Origin: Gammaproteobacteria bacterium
Lineage (GTDB): Bacteria > Pseudomonadota > Gammaproteobacteria > Chromatiales > Sedimenticolaceae
Length of the DNA: 5,290 bases
Reading direction: 5' to 3'
Assembly: GCA_020445165.1 (NCBI GenBank)
Contig: JAGRHE010000190.1
Span: 1 to 5,290, forward strand
Shown piece by piece: positions 1 through 5,290 of this stretch (positions are counted from its first letter, which is position 1; each line of letters begins with the position of its first letter). A program made the translations under genes and the position numbers. Below the pieces are notes generated by a model that saw nothing but the letters and a program-made list of their open reading frames with translations, did not search any database and was not told where the DNA came from.

Positions 1-2
1 TC

Positions 3-218
3 GTCGGCGCCGAATACCTGCTGCGGATGCTACCCAGAGGCACGCATGATTTTGCCAAGTTCATCCGCCCGTCCGAGCTGGCTCGCTGGACACGCGCTGC
101 GGACCTGGACACGTACGACCTCACCGGCCTCACCTACAACCCGCTGACCGGCATCTACCGGCTCGACGCACGCGACGTCGATGTCAACTACATGGTCGCG
201 ACCACGCGCACCCCATGA
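3..218 (+). CDS. ubiG: UbiG, ubiquinone biosynthesis O-methyltransferase (C-terminal part)
   Basis: Only the last 71 codons are present; the gene starts upstream of the window. UbiG is the SAM-dependent methyltransferase that carries out both O-methylation steps of ubiquinone synthesis at the inner face of the cytoplasmic membrane. The visible part matches the conserved end of the family: VGAEYLLRMLPRGTHDF, then KFIRPSEL, then DLTGLTYNPLTG and a closing DVDVNYMV. The SAM-binding Rossmann core lies outside the window. The TGA stop (216-218) overlaps the ATG of the next gene as ATGA, which points to translational coupling. The family assignment is from motif recognition and is secure; the substrate follows from the family. 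Confidence 0.95.
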   Translation, partial: VGAEYLLRMLPRGTHDFAKFIRPSELARWTRAADLDTYDLTGLTYNPLTGIYRLDARDVDVNYMVATTRTP

Positions 219-910
219 GCATCGACCGACGCCCGGAAGCGATACTGTTCGATCTCGACGGCACACTGGCCGACACCGCGCCGGATCTTGCCGCGGCGCT
301 CAACGCCACGCTGACCGAGTACGGCCTCGAACCACTCCCTTACGAGACCATCCGCCCCGTCGTGTCGCACGGTGCGATTGCGTTGATTCAACTCGGCTTC
401 GAGATGCAGCCGGATGAACCGGGCTTCGAGACCCGCCGCAGGTTCCTGCTCGATGTATATGCAAGCAACCTGTGCCGCGCCACGGTCCTGTTCCCGGGTA
501 TGGCAGAGGTGCTGGAACATTTCGGGCGGACCGGTATCCGCTGGGGCATCGTCACCAACAAACCGGCCTGGTTGACCGACCCATTGATGGTCGAAATGGG
601 ACTCGACGGCATGGCCGGGTGTGTCGTCAGCGGCGATACCTGCGCCAACCGCAAACCGCATCCTGAACCTATTCTGCACGCCTGCAAACTGATCGCCTGC
701 CCGCCTGACAGAACCTGGTATGTCGGAGACGCCGGGCGTGACATGGAGGCCGGTCGCGCTGCCGGCTGCGCGACCGTAGGCGCACGTTACGGGTACGTAC
801 ATCCACAAGATCCTGCCGAGGCCTGGCAGGCCGACTACATGATCGATCACCCGGGCGAACTGCTGAAATTGTTGGACGAGCTCGCACCTGCCGTTGTCGA
901 GAGCAAATGA
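215..910 (+). CDS. mupP: HAD-family phosphatase, probable N-acetylmuramic acid 6-phosphate phosphatase (MupP-type)
   Basis: This 231-residue cytoplasmic HAD hydrolase shows all four motifs: DLDGT at residues 13-17 (nucleophile D13, acid/base D15), T114 in the VTNKP segment, K147 in RKPHPEP, and GDAGRD at 171-176. The stretch 37-90 would be the helical cap. Automated annotation would probably call it phosphoglycolate phosphatase (Gph). However, the segment ARYGYVHP...DHPGELL near the C-terminus and the position right after ubiG resemble Pseudomonas MupP, which dephosphorylates MurNAc-6-phosphate in the peptidoglycan recycling route that bypasses de novo UDP-MurNAc synthesis and contributes to fosfomycin tolerance. 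The start ATG overlaps the ubiG stop and has no obvious Shine-Dalgarno sequence, as expected for coupled translation. HAD phosphatase is certain; MupP over Gph is inference from similarity and context. Confidence 0.88.
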   Translation: MSIDRRPEAILFDLDGTLADTAPDLAAALNATLTEYGLEPLPYETIRPVVSHGAIALIQLGFEMQPDEPGFETRRRFLLDVYASNLCRATVLFPGMAEVLEHFGRTGIRWGIVTNKPAWLTDPLMVEMGLDGMAGCVVSGDTCANRKPHPEPILHACKLIACPPDRTWYVGDAGRDMEAGRAAGCATVGARYGYVHPQDPAEAWQADYMIDHPGELLKLLDELAPAVVESK

Positions 911-984
911 TCTGCGCCGCCATCGCCGCCCGGAACGACCAGCACGAACCTCAAGCCGCGCCATGTCAACCGGAGTTGTAAACG

Positions 985-1755
985 ATGTTGTCCGACGACA
1001 GCAGCGAATGGCGGTTCCCGAATGGAGCCACACCGCAGGGCTCTGCCGAGTACTACGCCGTACGCTTTTCAGCACCCGCGCAGCGCTCGCTCAACGCCAT
1101 GCTGCTGGCTTGGCACAAGACCATCCGCGATATCTGCGACAGGCCGCATGATCCGGGAGTGGCACGTCTGAAACTGGATTGGTGGCGCAACGAAATCGAT
1201 GCCTTCGAAAGCGGCCGCAGCCGCCATCCGCTGTTACGAAGCTTACGCGACGATGGGCTGAGCACCTCCGCTTCCGGCGCAATGCTGCGCGTAATCGATG
1301 CCGCCGACCATGCGCTTGACCGTCCGGAGATCGCAGACGATGTGGACTTCGTCACGTCGTGCCGCGGTGATCGCGGCACTCTGTTTGCACTGCTGCAGGC
1401 GATCCACGGATCAGTCGGCAATCCGGATATCGCCGGGAACTTCGGCGGCTACTGCAGCGCCGTACGCCGGATCCAGCTCCTGGCCGAGCACCCCGACCAT
1501 GTGCCACCGGACTGCACTGCGGAATCATTGCGTGCGATGCCCGCCACGCAACGCAGGATGCGTCTCGATCTCTTGTTGCAGCAGTTCTCCACGCCGAAGC
1601 AGGCAACACAGTATCTGCCGGAGGTGGCCAGACGGCTGACCGCAAATGCACTCGCGATGCACAAAAAGATGCGCCACTCGCGTTATGCTGTAGCCGACCA
1701 ACTCATCGATCGTGCGCCACTGTCCCTGCTTTGGACGGCATGGCGCGCACGCTAG
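985..1755 (+). CDS. Squalene/phytoene synthase-family protein, probably non-catalytic
   Basis: The 256-residue, mostly helical protein carries family hallmarks: GSAEYYAVRFSAP (19-31), an aligned LAWHKTIRDICD helix (41-52) and VARLKLDWWRNEI (59-71), the last very typical of HpnC/HpnD and NDUFAF6-like members. Active enzymes join two prenyl diphosphates through two Asp-rich motifs that bind magnesium. Here the first motif (DDxxD in active relatives) reads RDICD at 48-52, so its first Asp is Arg. Near residues 160-172, where a DxxED-type second motif would be expected, I find only QLLAEHPDH. This suggests a pseudoenzyme or assembly-factor-like role, as in mitochondrial NDUFAF6 (complex I assembly); that is inference. 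The start has a good GGAG at 972-975, nine bases before the ATG. It lies between the mupP-type and yciK-type genes, an insertion relative to the Pseudomonas order as I recall it. Confidence 0.8.
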   Translation: MLSDDSSEWRFPNGATPQGSAEYYAVRFSAPAQRSLNAMLLAWHKTIRDICDRPHDPGVARLKLDWWRNEIDAFESGRSRHPLLRSLRDDGLSTSASGAMLRVIDAADHALDRPEIADDVDFVTSCRGDRGTLFALLQAIHGSVGNPDIAGNFGGYCSAVRRIQLLAEHPDHVPPDCTAESLRAMPATQRRMRLDLLLQQFSTPKQATQYLPEVARRLTANALAMHKKMRHSRYAVADQLIDRAPLSLLWTAWRAR

Positions 1756-1776
1756 TCCACTACGAGAGAGCACTGC

Positions 1777-2520
1777 ATGCACGCTGACTACAATCCTGCC
1801 GACGACCTGCTCGAAGACCGGGTGATCCTGGTGACCGGCGCCGGCGACGGGCTCGGCCGTGCCGCGGCTCGTGCGTTTGCCCACCACGGGGCGACCGTTG
1901 TCCTGCTCGGCAAGACCGTAGCCAAGCTCGAAGCCGTGTACGACGAGATCGAGGCGGCCGGCGGACCGGAACCTGCCATCTATCCAATGCACTTCGAAGG
2001 TGCTTCTCCGCATGATTTCGACGAACTCGCTCACGTCATCGATATGAATTTCGGTTGCCTCGACGGCATCCTCCACAATGCTGCCAACCTGCCCTATCTC
2101 AGCCGGATCAAGGACTACGATGCCGAAGACTGGATGAAAGTCATGCAGGTGAACGTGAACGCGCCTTTCCTGCTGACCCAGGCCTGCATGCCCCTGCTGC
2201 AGCAGTCAAAGGACGCCAGCGTCGTGTTCACGACCGACGAGGTCGGACGGGTCGGCAAGGCATTCTGGGGGGCCTACGCGGCATCCAAGTTCGCCATCGA
2301 GGGATTCGCCCAGGTTCTGGCCGCAGAACTGGAGCAGAGTCCGATCCGTGTCAATTGCGTCGATCCAGGCCCGACGCTCACAGCGCTGCGCAAGCGGGCC
2401 TTTCCGGGCGTCGACAACGTACAACTCAAAACACCCGAGGTAGCGATGCCGCTGTACCTGTGGTTGATCGGCCCCAACAGCAAAGGAACCACGGGCAAGC
2501 GATTGGCATGGGATGACTGA
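1777..2520 (+). CDS. yciK: YciK-type short-chain dehydrogenase/reductase
   Basis: A classical SDR of 247 residues, the usual length, and collinear with E. coli YciK: N-terminal DLLEDRVILVTGAGDGLG, LHNAANL at 99-105, VNVNAPFLLTQA at 125-136, WGAYAASKFA at 164-173, PGPTLTALRKRAFP and a late KTPEVAMPLYLWL. The Rossmann motif TGxxxGxG spans 20-27, the Asn of the tetrad is N126, and YxxxK is Y167/K171. The catalytic Ser expected 13 residues before Tyr is Asp (D154), in the segment FTTDEVGR, where E. coli YciK has FTSSSVGR. NAG is NAA. The fold and NAD(P) binding look intact; the substrate is unknown in the whole YciK group. A GAGAG purine run at 1765-1769 precedes the ATG, and the gap to the previous gene is only 21 bases, supporting co-transcription. 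Confidence 0.92.
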   Translation: MHADYNPADDLLEDRVILVTGAGDGLGRAAARAFAHHGATVVLLGKTVAKLEAVYDEIEAAGGPEPAIYPMHFEGASPHDFDELAHVIDMNFGCLDGILHNAANLPYLSRIKDYDAEDWMKVMQVNVNAPFLLTQACMPLLQQSKDASVVFTTDEVGRVGKAFWGAYAASKFAIEGFAQVLAAELEQSPIRVNCVDPGPTLTALRKRAFPGVDNVQLKTPEVAMPLYLWLIGPNSKGTTGKRLAWDD

Positions 2521-2577
2521 GAAACCCGCATGGTCACTGCGTGACCCGGTACGACGACTGGCGGCGGCCGACATGGC

Positions 2578-3846
2578 ATGACGGCAACGATCACAGTATT
2601 GATCAGTGGACTCGCGCTGCTGCTGGTGGGCGTCGGCCTGATCGGTACGGTGCTCGGTGTACGAGCGACCCTGGATTCTTTCAGCAATATCGCGATCGGC
2701 CTGATCATGGCCGGCTACTACGTCGGCTATGTCCTGGGCACCCTGCTGGTGCCCCGGGTGGTCCGCAATGTCGGACACATCCGCACCTTTGCCGCGCTCG
2801 CAGCACTGGCGGCTGCCAGCGTGTTGACCTTCGGCCTGGTGGTTCACCCTCTGGCCTGGCTGCCATTGCGCGTCCTCAACGGCCTGTGCGTGGTCGGCTT
2901 GTACATGGTGGTCGAAAGCTGGCTCAGTGAGCAAAGCGCCGGACCAGCGCGCGGCCGGATATTCTCGATCTACATGATGAGCACCCTGATCGCACTGGGC
3001 AGCGGCCAGTTCCTGCTGCTCGTCGGCGAGCCCAGCGGCATGGTGCCTTTCGCACTGGCTGCCATATTGATCTCTCTCGGTGTCGTGCCGATTGCGGCGA
3101 CCCGGTTGCACGAACCGCGGATTGAAACCGTGGTGCCGGTAAAGCTGCGCCAGTTGATGCGCATATCCCCGCTCGGCACGATCGGCGCTCTCGGGGCAGG
3201 CTTGGTCAACGGCGCTTTCTGGGGCATGACGCCGGCGTTCGGCCAGCGCCTGGAACTGGGCGACCTGCAGATCGCCTTGTTGATGAGCGCAACGATCCTC
3301 GGTGGCGCCCTGCTGCAGTGGCCGATCGGACACCTGTCAGACAAACACGACCGACGCACCATCCTCATCCTGGTCAGCTTTGCAACCGCCCTGGTCGCGG
3401 CCTGCGTTGCCGTATTGGTGACCTACGACATACCGGGACTGCCGTTGATCGCTGCGCTGTATGGTGGCTTGATGTTTTCCCTGTACGGCATCAGCGTCGC
3501 CCACACCAATGACCACCTGCAGCAAGGACAGGTGCTGGAGGCCACTCGTGGCCTGTTGCTCATCTACGGGTTCGGCGCACTGTCCGGGCCGGTTCTCGGT
3601 GGCCTTTCGATGGAGATCGTCGGTCCGGTCGGCCTGCCCGCAATTTCTGCGGTCGCCGCGACACTGTTGACCGTGTACGGCCTCTATCGCAGGACCCGGC
3701 GACTCGCTCCACCGCTGGATGAACAAGGGGAGTTTGTGCCATTGGTGCGGACCAGTCCGGCGGCACTCGACATGCATCCTGGCGCAGATCCTGAACCCGA
3801 ACAGGAAGACGACGACGCGCCGACTAATCGGACAGATTCACACTGA
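2578..3846 (+). CDS. MFS transporter, YcaD-like
   Basis: A 422-residue inner-membrane protein with about 12 hydrophobic segments, the first at residues 4-27. YcaD-like features are the YMVVESWLSEQ segment (109-119), followed by RGRIFSIYMM (126-135), and the tail FVPLVRTSPAALDMHP (386-401). A form of MFS motif A, GHLSDKHDRR, lies at 251-260 in the loop between predicted helices 8 and 9. The last 20 or so residues are strongly acidic (PEPEQEDDD) and should be cytoplasmic. Substrates of this family are poorly known; sugar- or drug-transporter labels are not supported by the sequence. The ATG at 2578 is the only ordinary start in frame after the TGA at 2542. It has just a weak G-rich stretch (2561-2568) upstream, so expression may be modest or coupled to yciK 57 bases before. 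Confidence 0.9.
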   Translation: MTATITVLISGLALLLVGVGLIGTVLGVRATLDSFSNIAIGLIMAGYYVGYVLGTLLVPRVVRNVGHIRTFAALAALAAASVLTFGLVVHPLAWLPLRVLNGLCVVGLYMVVESWLSEQSAGPARGRIFSIYMMSTLIALGSGQFLLLVGEPSGMVPFALAAILISLGVVPIAATRLHEPRIETVVPVKLRQLMRISPLGTIGALGAGLVNGAFWGMTPAFGQRLELGDLQIALLMSATILGGALLQWPIGHLSDKHDRRTILILVSFATALVAACVAVLVTYDIPGLPLIAALYGGLMFSLYGISVAHTNDHLQQGQVLEATRGLLLIYGFGALSGPVLGGLSMEIVGPVGLPAISAVAATLLTVYGLYRRTRRLAPPLDEQGEFVPLVRTSPAALDMHPGADPEPEQEDDDAPTNRTDSH

Positions 3847-3903
3847 TCGGCCCGGTTGAACGACTCCGTCGCATACACCGGCTGACGGCACCAACCGCCA
3901 CTG

Positions 3904-3922
3904 CGCCGGGATGTTGCCGGCG
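3904..3922 (+). terminator. Possible weak terminator hairpin after the MFS gene
   Basis: CGCCGG (3904-3909) can pair with CCGGCG (3917-3922) around a 7-base loop. Six G:C pairs make a stable short stem, but the following bases are AACCTTCTTC rather than a run of T. It lies 57 bases after the MFS stop codon. It could end the upstream transcription unit imperfectly or be chance in GC-rich DNA. Confidence 0.25.
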
Positions 3923-4010
3923 AACCTTCTTCACACAATCCGCCATGTATCCGTCATTTAGGAAAATCAGGACATGCGGAAAAGCTGTCGCCATCCCGTC
4001 ACCAGGCAAA

Positions 4011-4040
4011 TTGACAATCACAACTCATTGTTTTTATTGT
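4011..4040 (+). promoter_or_regulatory. Candidate sigma-70 promoter
   Basis: A perfect TTGACA (-35, 4011-4016) is followed after 18 bases by TATTGT (4035-4040), which matches four of six positions of the -10 hexamer. A better -10-like TATAGT (4047-4052) is too far from this -35. The element sits in the AT-rich patch upstream of the diguanylate cyclase gene. It could give basal transcription next to the sigma-54 site, or the AT richness may instead serve DNA bending. Confidence 0.35.
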
Positions 4041-4051
4041 ATTTAATATAG

Positions 4052-4068
4052 TTGGCACAGAGTTCGCT
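4052..4068 (+). promoter_or_regulatory. Sigma-54 (RpoN) promoter, -24/-12 elements
   Basis: The 17-base element TTGGCACAGAGTTCGCT keeps the invariant GG (4054-4055) and GC (4066-4067) with exactly 10 bases between them. It matches the consensus YTGGCACGRNNNTTGCW at all defined positions except two (A for G after GGCAC, and C for T before the -12 GC). The start of transcription would fall near 4079, leaving a leader of about 27 bases before the ATG at 4106. An AT-rich stretch just upstream would suit IHF-assisted bending, which sigma-54 activators often use. The consensus is established knowledge; use of the site is inference. Confidence 0.65.
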
Positions 4069-4105
4069 TAGGCATGTCTGCCAATCCAGCAACGAGAACG
4101 CAGAC

Positions 4106-5017
4106 ATGGACACCTTCAGCCACACCAACACAGGTAATCTCGCTTTGGTCAATCCACTTCAGACCCGCGGCACGGTCGCTCCGGTACTGCCGGAGAACCT
4201 GGGCCCACGTGTGCTCGAACTGGCGAGTGTGCTGCAGACGACACTCGACGTCGAGATCCAGATCAACCTGTTCGGCAAAGAGATTCAGCGTTACCTCGCC
4301 GTCGACGGCCTGCGCTACACGTTGCCTGACAGTGACGACGGCTATACCTATGGTCACGAGGCCTCCGAGCGCGCCACCTATTCGCTGGTGCTGCACGAAC
4401 AATCGCTCGGCAGCATCCGGGTGTGCCGCGACATGCCTTTTACCCAGAGCGAACTGGCCTCGCTGGAAAACCTTCTCTGTGCACTGATCTACCCGCTGCG
4501 CAATGCCCTGTCATACAAGCAGGCCGTGGAACTCGCTTCGCGTGACCCGTTGACCGGAGTGCAGAACCGGATGGCCCTGAACATCGCACTGACCCGCGAA
4601 GTCGACCTCGCCCGGCGCCAGTCGCAGCCATTGTCGGCGCTGGTCATCGACATCGACCACTTCAAGGCCTTCAACGACCAGTTTGGCCACAGCTTCGGTG
4701 ATGACGTACTGGTGGCAGTGGCACAGACGATCGCCAACACGGTCCGGCGCTGCGATCTGCTCTATCGCTTCGGTGGCGAAGAGTTTGTCGTCATCGCCAG
4801 CCACACCGACGTTGATGGTGCCAAGCTGCTCGCCGAACGCATTCGCGAAAATATCGCCGCGCTGCACACGGTACGCGGCCGGACGACCAGGATCACGGTC
4901 AGCGTGGGCGTGACCTCGATGGTCAAGGGCGACACCGAGGAGTCGTTCTTCGACCGTGCCGACCAGGCGCTCTACCAGGCCAAGAAGCGCGGCCGCAACC
5001 GGACGGTCTCGGCCTGA
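4106..5017 (+). CDS. GGDEF-domain diguanylate cyclase with GAF-like N-terminal region
   Basis: The 303-residue protein has no obvious signal peptide or membrane helix, so it is probably cytoplasmic and makes cyclic di-GMP from two GTP. Residues 36-138 look like a divergent GAF-type sensor region. The GGDEF domain starts at DPLTGVQNR (147-155), followed by VIDIDHFKAFND (180-191; metal-binding D182), GDD at 198-200 and the signature GGEEF at 223-227. R214-x-x-D217, five residues before the signature, is a complete inhibitory site, so product feedback is expected. No EAL domain is present. I chose ATG 4106, with a modest GAGA at 4094-4097. An in-frame TTG at 4052 would add 18 residues but lies inside the sigma-54 promoter. 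Pseudomonas aeruginosa has a similarly sized GGDEF protein (PA3177, as I recall) near its ubiG-mupP-yciK genes, so it may be a distant ortholog; that is inference. Confidence 0.93.
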   Translation: MDTFSHTNTGNLALVNPLQTRGTVAPVLPENLGPRVLELASVLQTTLDVEIQINLFGKEIQRYLAVDGLRYTLPDSDDGYTYGHEASERATYSLVLHEQSLGSIRVCRDMPFTQSELASLENLLCALIYPLRNALSYKQAVELASRDPLTGVQNRMALNIALTREVDLARRQSQPLSALVIDIDHFKAFNDQFGHSFGDDVLVAVAQTIANTVRRCDLLYRFGGEEFVVIASHTDVDGAKLLAERIRENIAALHTVRGRTTRITVSVGVTSMVKGDTEESFFDRADQALYQAKKRGRNRTVSA

Positions 5018-5026
5018 CGGGAAGGT

Positions 5027-5290
5027 TCACGGAAACTTGGGACAGGACGCAGCGATCGAGCAACTGGCGCACAGCGGCTTCTTGCGGCATGCCTGCTTGG
5101 CATGCACCACGATCAACGCGTGATACTGCTGGAACAATTGGACGTCGCCCGGCAAGGCGCGTTCAAAGCCTTGCCGCAGGGCCTCGTAAGGTTCATCGCC
5201 CCGCGCCAGGCCATGTCGGACCAATAGCCTGCGGGTATAGGTGTCGATCACGAATACCGGACGCTCGAACGCGTACAGCAGGATATCGTC
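5027..5290 (-). CDS. Endonuclease III-related HhH-GPD DNA repair protein (C-terminal part)
   Basis: The last 87 codons of a minus-strand gene are present; its start lies beyond the right edge. The visible sequence begins DDILLYAFERPVFVIDTYTRR, in which D16 of the fragment corresponds to the catalytic Asp of the HhH-GPD base-excision glycosylases. It ends with four cysteines, C68, C74, C77 and C83, spaced C-x5-C-x2-C-x5-C, a [4Fe-4S] loop. Classical Nth has C-x6-C at the first step, so this is more likely the endonuclease III-related (COG2231, Mpg II/MagIII-like) group, which includes alkylbase glycosylases. The helix-hairpin-helix and the position of the Nth lyase lysine are outside the window, so lyase activity cannot be judged. 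The stop lies only 9 bases from the converging cyclase stop. Confidence 0.85.
   Translation of the reverse strand, partial: DDILLYAFERPVFVIDTYTRRLLVRHGLARGDEPYEALRQGFERALPGDVQLFQQYHALIVVHAKQACRKKPLCASCSIAASCPKFP

Larger units (their letters stand above)
3847..4105. other. Intergenic region with regulatory signals before the GGDEF gene
   Basis: No convincing gene lies here. The left part (3847-4005) is GC-rich like its surroundings and contains one small hairpin. The right part (about 4008-4055) is sharply AT-rich, with a TTGACA hexamer, a T/A-rich run and then a sigma-54-type promoter. This is the longest non-coding stretch in the window and the obvious place for independent control of the cyclase gene downstream. 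Confidence 0.75.

Noticed and set aside
188..1075. Long minus-strand open frame of 295 codons opposite the mupP-type gene
   Set aside because: It overlaps a clearly recognisable HAD phosphatase, has low-complexity Arg/Gly-rich composition and no family signature; open antisense frames are common in GC-rich DNA.
2530..2544. ATG at 2530 as an alternative start of the MFS gene
   Set aside because: It is in the same frame but meets a TGA after four codons.
2206..3333. Minus-strand open frame of 375 codons opposite yciK and the MFS gene
   Set aside because: Its Gln/His/Arg-rich translation is the mirror of membrane-protein codons, and it spans two well-supported genes; no domain is recognisable.
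3944..3976. CATGT...ACATG inverted repeat as an activator site for the sigma-54 promoter
   Set aside because: Only 5 base pairs with a 23-base gap; this is expected by chance and does not match a known activator site.
3974..4051. Small open frame of 25 codons in the intergenic region
   Set aside because: No convincing ribosome binding site, no recognisable peptide signature, and it runs through the AT-rich regulatory patch into the sigma-54 element.
4047..4052. TATAGT as a -10 hexamer for the cyclase gene
   Set aside because: It is 30 bases after TTGACA, too far, and no other -35 lies at 16-18 bases; an extended TG is also missing.
1..5290. Novel defence, mobile or biosynthetic system
   Set aside because: No transposase, integrase, repeat array, toxin-antitoxin pair or nuclease-helicase cluster is visible; all genes fit housekeeping, transport or signalling families.

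Overview
The window looks like an ordinary chromosomal stretch of a GC-rich gammaproteobacterium. The base composition is high in G+C except for one AT-rich patch near 4011-4055. The gene order ubiG - mupP-type phosphatase - (squalene/phytoene synthase-like protein) - yciK-type SDR resembles the ubiG-mupP-yciK cluster of Pseudomonas. The extra isoprenoid-synthase-like gene suggests a relative outside Pseudomonas, perhaps a Chromatiales-like lineage; that placement is inference.

Layout. Positions 3-218 hold the C-terminus of UbiG (ubiquinone O-methyltransferase). It overlaps by ATGA the start of a HAD phosphatase (215-910) whose C-terminal half resembles Pseudomonas MupP (MurNAc-6-phosphate phosphatase) more than E. 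coli Gph. A squalene/phytoene synthase-fold protein with a damaged first Asp-rich motif (985-1755) follows, then a YciK-type short-chain dehydrogenase (1777-2520) and a YcaD-like MFS transporter (2578-3846). All read on + with short gaps (overlap, 74, 21 and 57 bases), so they could form one transcription unit that begins upstream of the window.

A 259-base intergenic region (3847-4105) separates this group from a GGDEF diguanylate cyclase (4106-5017). The region carries a possible weak hairpin, an AT-rich stretch, and a strong match to a sigma-54 promoter (GG-N10-GC, 4052-4068). The cyclase has a GAF-like N-terminal region, an intact GGEEF signature and an RxxD inhibitory site. Nine bases beyond it, on the opposite strand, ends a truncated gene for an endonuclease III-related HhH-GPD protein with a C-terminal four-cysteine iron-sulfur loop (5027-5290).

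The first two genes serve ubiquinone synthesis and, probably, peptidoglycan recycling. The next three have no firmly known role. The cyclase appears to be a separately controlled signalling gene. I see no mobile element, CRISPR array, RNA gene, phage gene or defence system. The most interesting points are the sigma-54 promoter before the cyclase, the probable pseudoenzyme in the ubiG cluster, and the Ser-to-Asp change at the catalytic position of the YciK-type SDR.
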